A model generated the notes under the pieces. That model made no database searches. It was not told where the DNA came from and saw nothing but the letters and a program-made list of their open reading frames with translations. Below are positions 1-7,910 of a stretch of 64,000 nt of DNA, piece after piece (the first letter of the stretch is position 1; every line of letters begins with the position of its first letter). Source of the DNA: Halopseudomonas pelagia CL-AP6 (lineage in GTDB: Bacteria; Pseudomonadota; Gammaproteobacteria; Pseudomonadales; Pseudomonadaceae); NCBI RefSeq assembly GCF_000410875.1, contig NZ_AROI01000014.1, forward strand, positions 62,001 to 126,000. The letters run 5' to 3'. Both the position numbers and the translations under genes were made by a program.

Positions 1-1983
1 CTTGAGCCAGTCAAAGCTGACCGGGAAATTCTGGTTTATAACCATATCTTCATGGAGAAGAACTTCCATGAAACAGCCTCTCAACCCGGGGTATTCACCC
101 TCAACGAGGGCAATATCGAAGCGGACAAGGCGATTGCGGCGGCCGAGGCGGCCATCAACTCGCTCACTGCTATCCTCGATACGCATATGGCGGCAGGCAC
201 CCAAGCAAAAGCTGCGCAGGAGGCGGCCAGAGAGGCGCTCAAGGACAATGTCTGGAAGCACAAGGGCCCTTTTGATGGCAGTGCTCTTGCATACTGTTTC
301 AACCGGTTGAACACCAAAGACCGGTTGCTTGATGCAATTTCTCAGGTTGCATTGGCTGGCACGAATGACACGGCTGAAGGGCTCCTTGCCGAAGCCGCTC
401 AGTTGCAAAGTGCGAGCGATGTCGAGCTTCCGGGGATTCCCCATCTGAGGTTTCAGGGCGCTGGAATGGAAGCCGATCCAATCTTGGCGGAAGTCATCGC
501 CGGCGCAGGCGATTCGTACTTGTCAGCACTGATCCAAGAGCTGGGCAACTCGGATTGGGTCAAGCATGCGCTGAAGTTCGAATCGCACTCGAAAGACCAG
601 TGTCCCTTGTGTCAGCAACCATTGCCGGGAAATTTCTACACCGAGCTACATAAGGTTTTTGATCAGACTTACGAGAGGCGATTGACAGCACTGACCTCGC
701 TCCAGCAGCAATACGTAAGCGCTGTCGAACAGTTTCTTCGCCAAAGCGAGGCCCCGATTTACAACGTAGAGTCGATTCAGATCCATGTGGCGAACCTGCG
801 CTCTGTGTTTCAGAGGAACATCCAGGCCATAGCGGCCAAGGTGGCTAGCCCCTCAACGGTTGTTACCCTTGAGGCTACTGACGCGATGATGACATCCCTA
901 AACGATGCGATTAGCGTCGAGCAGCAAAAAATCGATGGGATCAACGCCAAGATCAAACACAAGCAGTCCCATCTGGACAGCATCAAAGATCGGTTCTGGG
1001 GCTGGCTTAGAAATGCGTGCGAGCCCCACCTCGCAGCATTTAACTCGGAAGATCAGTTGCTGGCGCAAAAGCGACAGACAGCCAAAGATGGAGTTTTGCA
1101 GGTGCGCGCCGAAATAGTTGCCCAACGTGACATCATCACGACGTCTCGCGCTGCGACCACGAACGTTGATCAGTCCGTGGAGAATATCAACCAGTGGCTT
1201 CGAATCTTGGGTTTGAAGGGTTTCGAGCTGATCAAGGAGGAGGGGCCTGTTCCCCAGTACCGCCTGCAGCGTCCGGCACAAAATGATGGCGTATTCAAGA
1301 CACTGAGTGAAGGCGAGAAAACACTAATCTCGTTTCTTTACTTCCTGGAGGTCTGCAACGGGGAGCTAAACGCGGAGGGTGGAAACCTCAAGAGTGAACG
1401 CATCATCGTGATTGACGACCCAATTTCGAGCCTGTCCCACAACTACGTCTACGACATTGCTTCGCTGATCCGCCGCTTGGTTCTCCATCCCAAGACACGC
1501 TTCAAGCAGGTCGTCATCCTGACTCACAACCTGTTTTTCTTCCATGAGATGCACAAGCTGCTGAAGGAAGACAAGGAAGACTCGCTCGCGCTGTTTCGCA
1601 TTACCAAAGCCGATTACAGCACCGTGGTACCCATGGGAGAGAGCGAAATCCAAAATGACTACCAAGCGCTCTGGCAGACGCTCAAGGATGCGCTCAACGG
1701 CTCAGCTTCCCCGAATGTCATTCCCAATGTCATGCGAAATATCCTGGAGCATTACTTCACGTTCGTGCATCAGAAGGACAGCTTGCGCAAAGCCTTGCTG
1801 GAGCTGAGTGACGAGAATCCACAGTTCCGGGCACTCTACAGGTACGTGAACCGAGAATCTCATGCTGACTCTGTCAATCTGACTGACTTTGGTGAGATTG
1901 ACCCGAAAGTCTTCGTCGAACGGTTCAAGGAGGTTTTCACCAAAACCAATTTTGAAGCTCACTTCGACAAGATGATGGCCTGA
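1..1983 (+). CDS. RloC-like AAA_13 (SMC/ABC-type) ATPase, possible anticodon nuclease; 5' end outside window
   Basis: The frame is open from base 1 (reading LEPVKADREILVYN before the first Met at 52), so the true start and the Walker A part lie to the left. Residues below are numbered from Met 52. A CPLC pair (C184, C187) sits between coiled-coil-like stretches and resembles a zinc hook. SEGEK (about 419) is an ABC signature, followed by the Walker B run IIVIDDP and an H-loop at VVILTHN. This is the AAA_13 pattern shared by PrrC, RloC and relatives. Near the C-terminus R562, E566 and H604 have the order and similar spacing of the PrrC/RloC anticodon-nuclease triad. Zinc hook plus triad favours an RloC-type, DNA-damage-responsive tRNA-cutting antiphage protein; the nuclease role is inferred. 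It is oriented against the ICE core genes and has lower G+C by eye, which suggests cargo. A plain AAA_13 ATPase without nuclease activity is the alternative. Confidence 0.75.
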   Translation, partial: LEPVKADREILVYNHIFMEKNFHETASQPGVFTLNEGNIEADKAIAAAEAAINSLTAILDTHMAAGTQAKAAQEAAREALKDNVWKHKGPFDGSALAYCFNRLNTKDRLLDAISQVALAGTNDTAEGLLAEAAQLQSASDVELPGIPHLRFQGAGMEADPILAEVIAGAGDSYLSALIQELGNSDWVKHALKFESHSKDQCPLCQQPLPGNFYTELHKVFDQTYERRLTALTSLQQQYVSAVEQFLRQSEAPIYNVESIQIHVANLRSVFQRNIQAIAAKVASPSTVVTLEATDAMMTSLNDAISVEQQKIDGINAKIKHKQSHLDSIKDRFWGWLRNACEPHLAAFNSEDQLLAQKRQTAKDGVLQVRAEIVAQRDIITTSRAATTNVDQSVENINQWLRILGLKGFELIKEEGPVPQYRLQRPAQNDGVFKTLSEGEKTLISFLYFLEVCNGELNAEGGNLKSERIIVIDDPISSLSHNYVYDIASLIRRLVLHPKTRFKQVVILTHNLFFFHEMHKLLKEDKEDSLALFRITKADYSTVVPMGESEIQNDYQALWQTLKDALNGSASPNVIPNVMRNILEHYFTFVHQKDSLRKALLELSDENPQFRALYRYVNRESHADSVNLTDFGEIDPKVFVERFKEVFTKTNFEAHFDKMMA

Positions 1984-2186
1984 CTGCGTTTGGGCGTGCT
2001 CCGGGTTGGCCGGAATGGGAACGGATAAAGTGAGTCAAAGCCCCCTCCCTTCCCTTCGACACTCAGTCAGAGGGCGTCACCTGTCGTTGATGCGGACTTC
2101 TCCTGGGGGCGGCGTCAGCCGGCGAGAGAGGCCGGTGCGGTCGGGAGACGGTGCGGGCGTGAATGAGGGGCGATGCAAACAGAAGA

Positions 2187-2206
2187 AGCCCCCTCGAACG
2201 GGGGCT
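2187..2206 (-). terminator. Terminator-like hairpin ending the minus-strand ICE genes
   Basis: A perfect 7-bp stem AGCCCCC/GGGGGCT with a 6-base loop, followed on the minus strand by the T-rich run TTCTTCTGTTT. It lies 50 bp after the stop of the gene at 2258-3055 and between that gene and the convergent RloC-like gene. The rest of 1984-2257 shows no gene. Confidence 0.55.
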
Positions 2207-2257
2207 GTCATCGGGAGGCATTGGCCGCCTGACGTCGGCAGTACCGGCTTCTGCGGC

Positions 2258-3055
2258 TCAGTGACGGATAGTTTTGGGGGCAGACAGGCACTGCACCTGG
2301 ATGTACCGCCAGCTGCCATCGTCGATCAATTGCTCCAGCGTTTCTCCGAGCGAGTCGAAGAACACCTGATCAACGCGTTCGATGAGTTCGCCATCACATT
2401 TCAGCTCGATCACATAGAGGTCATCGGCGCGGTCGTACAGCAGGGTGACCTGTCCTTGGAACTTCTCGGTGGCCACGGTGAAGCTGATCGCCGGCGGCGT
2501 CTTGATGATTTCGTCGGGTAGTGGATCGACAACGGAAAACTCCCGTGCGCCGGCATCCACCAGCAAGTGGGTGATGTGGCGAAAACCATCGGGAGCCGGC
2601 AGCTGTTCGAGCTGGTTGATGAGTTCCTGCAGCTCCGGGCAACGTGGTTGCGTGAGTGGTAGCTTGGCGGGTGCGGAACCGAGAATGTGCGTTTGCATTG
2701 TGAAGGGTGTGCCGTCTGCGGCGTACTCGGTACGTTCTTCCGGTGTGTCGGCCCGCAAACCGTCGAAACGGCGTCGTGCATACGGCTGGACCTGCACCTT
2801 GGCACCCTCAACAGGCACTTCGGTCAGCAGTGCGCGATCGAGCACGGCGAATTCGGCCCGACCGATTTTGACGACGATGGCATCGCCGGTGTCGACGATC
2901 ACCTTGCCCTCGAACGGTTTCGGGTCGATGTGGAAGCCCCACGTCGAGACCTTGGGTTTCCCGTCGAAGATATTGAACTTGAAGGTCCGGACATTGCGCG
3001 GAACGTGACCGGCGACCAGAACGGGCATTTGTGCGCGGATGGCTTGGGTATCCAT
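2258..3055 (-). CDS. Conserved ICE protein of unknown function (265 aa)
   Basis: The frame is open further upstream, but the ATG at 3055 (MDTQAIRAQM) has AAGGAG at good spacing, so I start it there. No signal peptide or membrane segment is visible and no catalytic motif is recognised. The sequence is soluble and mixed in composition, with several hydrophobic beta-like stretches (VTLLYDRADDLYVIELKCDG near the C-terminus). It is the last gene of the minus-strand ICE run and is followed by a terminator-like hairpin. Its leader carries another hairpin with a T-run just before the ribosome binding site. Similar genes next to topB occur in PAGI-2-type elements as far as I recall, without assigned function. 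Confidence 0.7.
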   Translation of the reverse strand: MDTQAIRAQMPVLVAGHVPRNVRTFKFNIFDGKPKVSTWGFHIDPKPFEGKVIVDTGDAIVVKIGRAEFAVLDRALLTEVPVEGAKVQVQPYARRRFDGLRADTPEERTEYAADGTPFTMQTHILGSAPAKLPLTQPRCPELQELINQLEQLPAPDGFRHITHLLVDAGAREFSVVDPLPDEIIKTPPAISFTVATEKFQGQVTLLYDRADDLYVIELKCDGELIERVDQVFFDSLGETLEQLIDDGSWRYIQVQCLSAPKTIRH

Positions 3056-3074
3056 TGGAGACTCCTTGATAGAA

Positions 3075-3108
3075 AAGGGACTCCCGCCCGCAAGGGAGGG
3101 TGTCCCTT
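3075..3108 (-). promoter_or_regulatory. Terminator-like leader hairpin before the gene at 2258-3055
   Basis: On the minus strand AAGGGAC and GTCCCTT pair (7 bp, plus further G-C pairs after one mismatch). The stem is followed at once by TTTTCTAT and then the AAGGAG ribosome binding site. This order (hairpin, T-run, ribosome binding site) looks like a transcription attenuator. The gap 3056-3367 also holds a GTGCGGT-AA-ACCGCAC palindrome near 3160 and a CGGTTTG/CAAACCG hairpin near 3250, but no gene. Confidence 0.4.
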
Positions 3109-3312
3109 GAGGGGTGGATGGCGCGACTGGCGCCGGATAACAGTTGCAACCAGTGCGGTAAACCGCACCGCAGCCTTGAGGGTCTTGGCTGCCTGGGATG
3201 TTGCCGGCGACACCAGCGAACATGCGGGTCACGATGGGGCGCAGGTGAGCGGTTTGCGCGAGGCAAACCGAAGTCACTGGGCACCGTATTAACGGTCCTC
3301 CACGCAGGAAAA

Positions 3313-3331
3313 GGCCCCTCGGCGAGGGGGC
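3313..3331 (-). terminator. Terminator-like hairpin after the DUF5983-like gene
   Basis: A CCCCTC/GAGGGG stem with a 3-base loop lies about 40 bp after the stop of the gene at 3368-4081. On the minus strand it is followed by CCTTTTCC. The T-run is short, so termination may be partial. Confidence 0.4.
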
Positions 3332-3367
3332 ATGGGAAAGACTACGTAGCACTTCGAGCTTCAGGCG

Positions 3368-4081
3368 CTACACCTGATACAGCCTGAGGCCGCCGAGCGT
3401 GGCGGCATCGGCATCCAGAATCAGGATGCGGACGTCGGCAGCGGCTGCCTGATGCAGAACTTCCACCAATGACGGCGGGATGCCCTGATCCAGATGCTCC
3501 TGCCGCAATTGTTCAGCCGTGATGCCTTCGACGTGCGACAGGTTGGCGCTCGTCCAGGGCGTGGCGATCAGCTTCACCCCGACAGCCGGTGAGCAGGGGA
3601 TGTGAAAGGCGGTGAACAGCAGGCCGCTGGGCGTTTGGGTATCCGCCATATCTTCCAGGTAGCGCATCGCACCCTCGGTGGCATGCGCACTGCTGATCTC
3701 CCAGCAGCGACTGTAATGCCCAGTCTCGAAGCTCAGGCGCTGAACCACTTCGCGCGCGGCTTCAAGGGCCTGGGCATCGCCGATATGCCGGGATGCGCCA
3801 TTGTCGTCGCCGTAAATGCTGTAGAGCACCGCCAGGATCATGCCGGTTCCGCTGCAGAGCGCATCGAGCTCTGGTGCAATCTCCTGACTTTCAGTGACGT
3901 ACACGAAATCGTCGCTGAAGATGCAGCGACGGTGGATCAACTGTTCGTCCAGCATATGGCTTTGTGAACCATGCAACGGCAGATAGGTCATCGGGCAGCG
4001 GTTGTCGTAGCCGATGACGGCGACTCGCTGAATATCAAAGCCTTGGTAGCCACGGGTAAACGGATTGATCGGGCTGTTCAT
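3368..4081 (-). CDS. DUF5983-like ICE protein (237 aa), function unknown
   Basis: It starts at ATG 4081 with CAGGAG upstream. The last 40 residues (SLVEVLHQAAAADVRILILD, then ADA and GGLRLYQV) match from memory the C-terminal signature of DUF5983 proteins, where a helix is followed by a short strand, an Asp-rich turn and 'GLPVY'-like residues. No membrane segment or signal peptide is seen. It belongs to the group of accessory ICE genes downstream of topB. The leader contains a strong 10-bp stem-loop with a T-run in front of the ribosome binding site. The family assignment is tentative. Confidence 0.65.
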   Translation of the reverse strand: MNSPINPFTRGYQGFDIQRVAVIGYDNRCPMTYLPLHGSQSHMLDEQLIHRRCIFSDDFVYVTESQEIAPELDALCSGTGMILAVLYSIYGDDNGASRHIGDAQALEAAREVVQRLSFETGHYSRCWEISSAHATEGAMRYLEDMADTQTPSGLLFTAFHIPCSPAVGVKLIATPWTSANLSHVEGITAEQLRQEHLDQGIPPSLVEVLHQAAAADVRILILDADAATLGGLRLYQV

Positions 4082-4097
4082 GGTGTCGCTCCTGTCG

Positions 4098-4140
4098 AAA
4101 AAGACAGAGGGACATGGCCCCCAAGGGACGCATGTCCCTC
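4098..4140 (-). promoter_or_regulatory. Terminator-like leader hairpin before the DUF5983-like gene
   Basis: GAGGGACATG (4107-4116) and CATGTCCCTC (4131-4140) form a perfect 10-bp stem with a 14-base loop. On the minus strand the stem is followed by TGTCTTTTTCGACA and then CAGGAG and the ATG at 4081. The design is the same as in front of the next gene (3075-3108), which suggests shared attenuation control. Confidence 0.5.
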
Positions 4141-4176
4141 ATGGACTGGAAAATCTGAAGGCTGAGAGCAGCAGGC

Positions 4177-4569
4177 TCACCAGCCGTCGTAGTGGAGTAC
4201 CAGCTCGGCGATGACCTTGCGGCGCTCCAGATCGAGACCGCCGAGATCGGCAAGCCCCTCGAACTGGCAGCGTTTGAGCATCACGCCGCCTTCACTGGCG
4301 TTGTAAAAGCTGACCATCGCGGCAAGGAATAGCCGTTGGCCACTGCTCAGCACGCCCAGGGCCTCGTTGAGTCGCTGCACATTCGGTCGCAGCTCCCACT
4401 TGCTCTTGGCTTGCTGCAATCCCGAGCGAGTGCCATCGCCGAACCACTCGGCACCGGCAATTTGGACGCTGCGTTTCCATGCCTGCAGAAATGCCGCAGG
4501 GGCATTGTCGAAGTGCAGCATTTCCCGCGCGATCTGATCAAGGACGTCAGGGGGTAAGGACTGATTCAT
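4177..4569 (-). CDS. ICE hypothetical protein (130 aa)
   Basis: The reading frame starts at ATG 4569 (MNQSLPPDVLDQIAREML) and ends GGLDLERRKVIAELVLHYDGW. It is predicted soluble and mostly helical, with no motif I recognise. It lies 23 bp after the 81-aa gene at 4593-4838 and is probably co-transcribed with it. The pattern of short conserved ICE genes between topB and the transfer region is typical of the PAGI-2/ICEclc class, but no function can be assigned from sequence. Confidence 0.6.
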   Translation of the reverse strand: MNQSLPPDVLDQIAREMLHFDNAPAAFLQAWKRSVQIAGAEWFGDGTRSGLQQAKSKWELRPNVQRLNEALGVLSSGQRLFLAAMVSFYNASEGGVMLKRCQFEGLADLGGLDLERRKVIAELVLHYDGW

Positions 4570-4592
4570 GATGTTCTCCCGATGGGTAGGGT

Positions 4593-4838
4593 TCAGGGAT
4601 GGAGGCGCTGCTGCCAGTGCCCTGTACTCAGGGCCTGCTCTGCAGCTTCGTATGAACGGAAGTACTCGACAGACTCGCGCGAGACCGGCCCGTTGTCGTC
4701 GGCAGTGCCGATGAAGTGGCCGGCGGCGCTTTGGCGCACCTGCAAGGGCAGGCGTTTACCCACGTAGGTCAGGACCAGATAGCCGATGGATTCGGCTCGG
4801 GCCTGGGTGGCAACGGATGAAGCGGGAGCATGGGACAT
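4593..4838 (-). CDS. ICE hypothetical protein (81 aa)
   Basis: An upstream extension is possible, but ATG 4838 (MSHAPASSVATQARAESIGY) has a very good AGGAGG site at 7 bp, so it is chosen. The protein is small, with a central stretch YLVLTYVGKRLPLQVRQSAAGHFIG that looks like beta strands, and a short helical C-terminus. No known domain is recognised. It is the first gene after an 800-bp stretch without genes that separates it from topB, so it probably has its own promoter there. Confidence 0.6.
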   Translation of the reverse strand: MSHAPASSVATQARAESIGYLVLTYVGKRLPLQVRQSAAGHFIGTADDNGPVSRESVEYFRSYEAAEQALSTGHWQQRLHP

Positions 4839-5650
4839 GGAAAAGCCTCCTGGCTGTGATGGAACGAGGCACCGACGCCTGACCGGCGTTCGTCCGTCAT
4901 GCGGTGCGGAGCGGACTGGTCGGGTCGGCGCGGAAGGAAGATTCCGCGTTGCAGCCGAGGACCCGTGCTGCGGGCATGGTGTCGACCGAGGTCGACGACA
5001 CATGGGGGCAGCTTCGAGCGGCTAGGGGAGGGATTCAGCGGGAAATGGGAAACCGGTGGCCTCCAGATTTTGCGGATGGCCGGAGCACTCGCGTTTGTGC
5101 TGCAGGGAAAAGCGCGCGTTGTCAGCTGGGCTGAGGGTGCATTTTGGCTAATTCAGTTGATGGCTCGCGACGATTCGCCGTCGTACTGGGTGGGCAGACA
5201 GGAGAAAGGAGCCGAAGGCCTGGACCTTCGGCTGTCGAGGAAGACACCACCTGTGAGCTGATGCAGGGAGTGGCCGTCGTCAAAGCCATCCGCTACGCAG
5301 CGATTGCACTCGACCCGTGTCGTGGCTGGGGTCGACATCCTTTGGCACGCATCTGCGCACAAAAGGAACCCGTTGTTTCGCCGGTGGGAGCCGGCACTGA
5401 ATACGCATCGACCCGAAGGGTCTCCTGGAGCCTCGTCCTGCTATCAGGGCAAGGCACCAGGGGATCCTTCATCGCGACACTCAGCAGATCAAGCTGTCCG
5501 GGCATGGCGGACGGTGGATGAGTCAGCCTTCCCGTCGATCCAGCGACACACTGGAGACGGGCACGCGTTGCAGAAGGAGGGGGCGTGCTGGGTTCCCCGC
5601 GGGCGCGAGGTGTGCGCATCGACCGTGGTCGATACGATGGGGAGTGCGAT
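4839..5650. other. Hairpin-rich stretch without convincing genes, between topB and the 81-aa gene
   Basis: No open frame here looks like a real gene on either strand. Perfect short inverted repeats are frequent: 4875-4889 (5 bp), 4929-4948 (7 bp CGCGGAA/TTCCGCG), 4981-4996 (GTCGAC-CGAG-GTCGAC), 5211-5232 (8 bp GCCGAAGG/CCTTCGGC), 5310-5335 (7 bp TCGACCC/GGGTCGA), 5410-5422 (5 bp, 3-base loop) and 5618-5633 (ATCGAC-CGTG-GTCGAT). The first and last tetraloop hairpins are close in sequence and sit near opposite ends of the stretch. This could be a structured non-coding RNA, a set of leader and terminator hairpins, or protein binding sites. Nothing in the sequence alone decides between these. Confidence 0.5.
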
Positions 5651-7669
5651 CTATTTTGGCATCTGCCGCGGCTTGTGTGAAGTGCTGCGCTTGGTGCTGG
5701 CCTGCCGGCCATTCTGGACAGGCAGGGTGCCTTTGCAATCGGGATAGCGGCAGCAGGACCAGAACGGGCCAGTCTTGCCGGTGCGTTGACGCGTGGCGCT
5801 GCTGCACAGCGGGCAGGCGGGGCCCTTGGGGAGCTTGATGGCCAGGGTGGCCACGCGGTACTGCTGCACCAGTTGGGTGATCCATATGGATTGCTTGGCG
5901 AGGAAGGTCTCCAGCGTCATCTCGCGGGCTTCGATCATGTCCAGGGCCTGCTCCCAGATGGCGGTCGTACCGGGATCGGTGATGGCTGCGGGCACGGCAT
6001 CGATCAGCGTGCCCGCCGCGTCGGAGGCGCGCACGGCGCGACCTTTCTTGAGCAGGTAACCACGCTCGAGCAGGCCTTTGATAATGCTGGTGCGTGTCGC
6101 CTCGGTGCCGATGCCGATGGTCTCTTTCAGCTTCTGCTTCAGACGCGGGTCGGTGACCAGCTTGGCGACGCCTTTCATGGCCTTGATCAGATCGCCTTGG
6201 GTGTAAGGTTTTGGCGGCTGAGTCTTGAGGGCTTTCCGATCGACGTGGTCGACCTGGCAGGACACTCCTTCGCGCAGAGCCGGTAACACCTGGCTGCGCG
6301 GTGCTGCTTCGCCGTCCGCGTTGTCCGCTTCCGGGACGGCCAGCAGCTGGTGCCAGCCGGGGATGATCACCTGCTTGCCAACGGCTTGCAGGGTCTGGCC
6401 GCCGCACAGCAACTGCGCCGTCGTGCGGTCGAACTCGTGATGCGGTAGAAACTGTGCGAGATAGTGCGCGCGGATCAGCCTGTAGACCGCCAGCTCCTTG
6501 TCGCTCATGGCCGCCAGGTTGGCCGACTCCAGCGTCGGAATGATGCCGTGGTGGGCCGATACCTTGCTGTCGTTCCAGGCGCGTGAGCGCTGAGTCCGAT
6601 CAAGCTGCTCAAGCAGCGGACGCAGGCCGGGGTCGGTGGCGAGCACGGCAGCGAGTACGGCCGGCACCTCGGCGAGCATGCTTTCGGGCAGGTAACCGGA
6701 ATTCGAGCGCGGATAGGTCGTTGCCTTGTGCGTCTCGTACAGGGACTGGGCAATGTCCAGCGTCTCCTGCACATCCAGAGCGAGTTGCCGCGAGCACACC
6801 TCTTGCAGCGTACCCAGGTCGAAGGGCAGCGGGGGTGGCTCACGCACGCGCTCCGTTGCGACGGCGACCACCTGGGCGCTGCCGGCTGCGCGCAGGCGAT
6901 CGGCGGCGTGTTGGGCCACCGCCTGCTGCAGGCAGCGACCCGCATCATCGCTGCAGCCATCAGGGGCGATCCAACTGGCGAGGAAGCTGTGCCCGCCTGC
7001 CAATAGGCCGACCTCGATGCTCCAGAACGGCACCGAGACGAAGCCCGCGATCTCGCGGTCGCGCGTGACCACCAGGGCGAGCGTCGGTGTCTGCACCCGG
7101 CCGACCGAGAGCACACCGTCGTAGCCGGCCTGACGCCCCAGCAGGGTGAACAGGCGGCTCAGGTTCATGCCGACCAGCCAGTCCGCTCGGGAGCGCGCGA
7201 GCGCCGCTGCGTACAGCGGCAGCGTCTCGCTCGACGGTTTCAGCGCGTCCAGCGCCTTGCGAATGCTCGCGTCGTTGAGCGCCGACAGCCACAACCGTTG
7301 AATCGGCCCGCCATAGCCGCACAGCTCGATGATCTCGCGGGCAATCATCTCGCCTTCGCGGTCGGCGTCGGTGGCGATCACCAGCTCGCTGGCTTGGCCA
7401 ACCAGCTGTTTGACGATCTTCAACTGCGCAGCGGTTGCCGCTTTCGGCTCGACCCGCCAGCGCTCGGGAATGATCGGCAGCTGCTCAAGCGACCAGCGTT
7501 TGTACTGCTCGTCGTAGGCTTCCGGTGGCGCCGCTTCGATCAGGTGACCAATGCACCAGGTCACCACGGTGCCCGCTCCGTTGTAGCAGCCGCTGCCGCG
7601 TTGGCCAGCCCCCAGCACACGGGCGATGTCCTTGCCCTGGGATGGCTTCTCGCAGAGGAACAGGCGCAT
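5651..7669 (-). CDS. topB: DNA topoisomerase III, ICE-encoded
   Basis: The 672-residue protein is a type IA topoisomerase that cuts and rejoins one DNA strand, here probably helping ICE replication or transfer. The Toprim domain is at residues 1-130, with E7 in CEKPS and the acidic triad DADREGE (101-107). The catalytic Tyr is Y319 in TTYPRS. The SVGRVQTPTLALV stretch (188-200) is typical of the family. A C-terminal zinc-ribbon-like CPLC...CCRYPDC follows around 615-645, then a basic tail. It lies downstream of ssb in the ICE core and is separated from it by 241 bp with a long palindrome. The length is normal for the TopB/TraE group. Confidence 0.95.
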   Translation of the reverse strand: MRLFLCEKPSQGKDIARVLGAGQRGSGCYNGAGTVVTWCIGHLIEAAPPEAYDEQYKRWSLEQLPIIPERWRVEPKAATAAQLKIVKQLVGQASELVIATDADREGEMIAREIIELCGYGGPIQRLWLSALNDASIRKALDALKPSSETLPLYAAALARSRADWLVGMNLSRLFTLLGRQAGYDGVLSVGRVQTPTLALVVTRDREIAGFVSVPFWSIEVGLLAGGHSFLASWIAPDGCSDDAGRCLQQAVAQHAADRLRAAGSAQVVAVATERVREPPPLPFDLGTLQEVCSRQLALDVQETLDIAQSLYETHKATTYPRSNSGYLPESMLAEVPAVLAAVLATDPGLRPLLEQLDRTQRSRAWNDSKVSAHHGIIPTLESANLAAMSDKELAVYRLIRAHYLAQFLPHHEFDRTTAQLLCGGQTLQAVGKQVIIPGWHQLLAVPEADNADGEAAPRSQVLPALREGVSCQVDHVDRKALKTQPPKPYTQGDLIKAMKGVAKLVTDPRLKQKLKETIGIGTEATRTSIIKGLLERGYLLKKGRAVRASDAAGTLIDAVPAAITDPGTTAIWEQALDMIEAREMTLETFLAKQSIWITQLVQQYRVATLAIKLPKGPACPLCSSATRQRTGKTGPFWSCCRYPDCKGTLPVQNGRQASTKRSTSHKPRQMPK

Positions 7670-7860
7670 ACGGCCTCCAGGGCGTGATGGTTATCGACTG
7701 GCTCTCAGCATGGCCATCCGCGGCCTCGGCGGCAGCAAACAACATGACAGCAGCAGCGTCCCAGTTGTGCGGGGGAGGCGTCCTTTCAGGGAGGTGAACA
7801 GGGCCGGCGTTGTGCAATCACCCGCAGCTTCGTTCACGGCGGCGCCGGAACTCAGTGGAA

Positions 7861-7897
7861 CTCCATGGAACTATCCCCAGGGGATAGTTCCATGGAG
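7861..7897. repeat. Long perfect palindrome between ssb and topB (copy 1 of the ICE palindrome family)
   Basis: Arms of 18 bp (CTCCATGGAACTATCCCC and its exact complement) flank a single A. The inner 21 bp, AACTATCCCC-N-GGGGATAGTT, recurs at 9884-9904 and with one arm change at 9785-9805. It lies 14 bp after the ssb stop codon. No T-run follows on either strand, so it is a poor simple terminator. Confidence 0.85.
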
Positions 7898-7910
7898 GTC
7901 TTTTGCGGTT

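Noticed and set aside
2006-2521. Open frame on the plus strand over the end of the gene at 2258-3055
   Set aside because: It is antisense to a better supported gene with a good ribosome binding site and resembles no family.
4899-5747. Several overlapping open frames in the hairpin-rich ICE stretch
   Set aside because: All are Arg/Gly/Pro/Ser-rich, lack ribosome binding sites and change frame at random; high G+C explains them.
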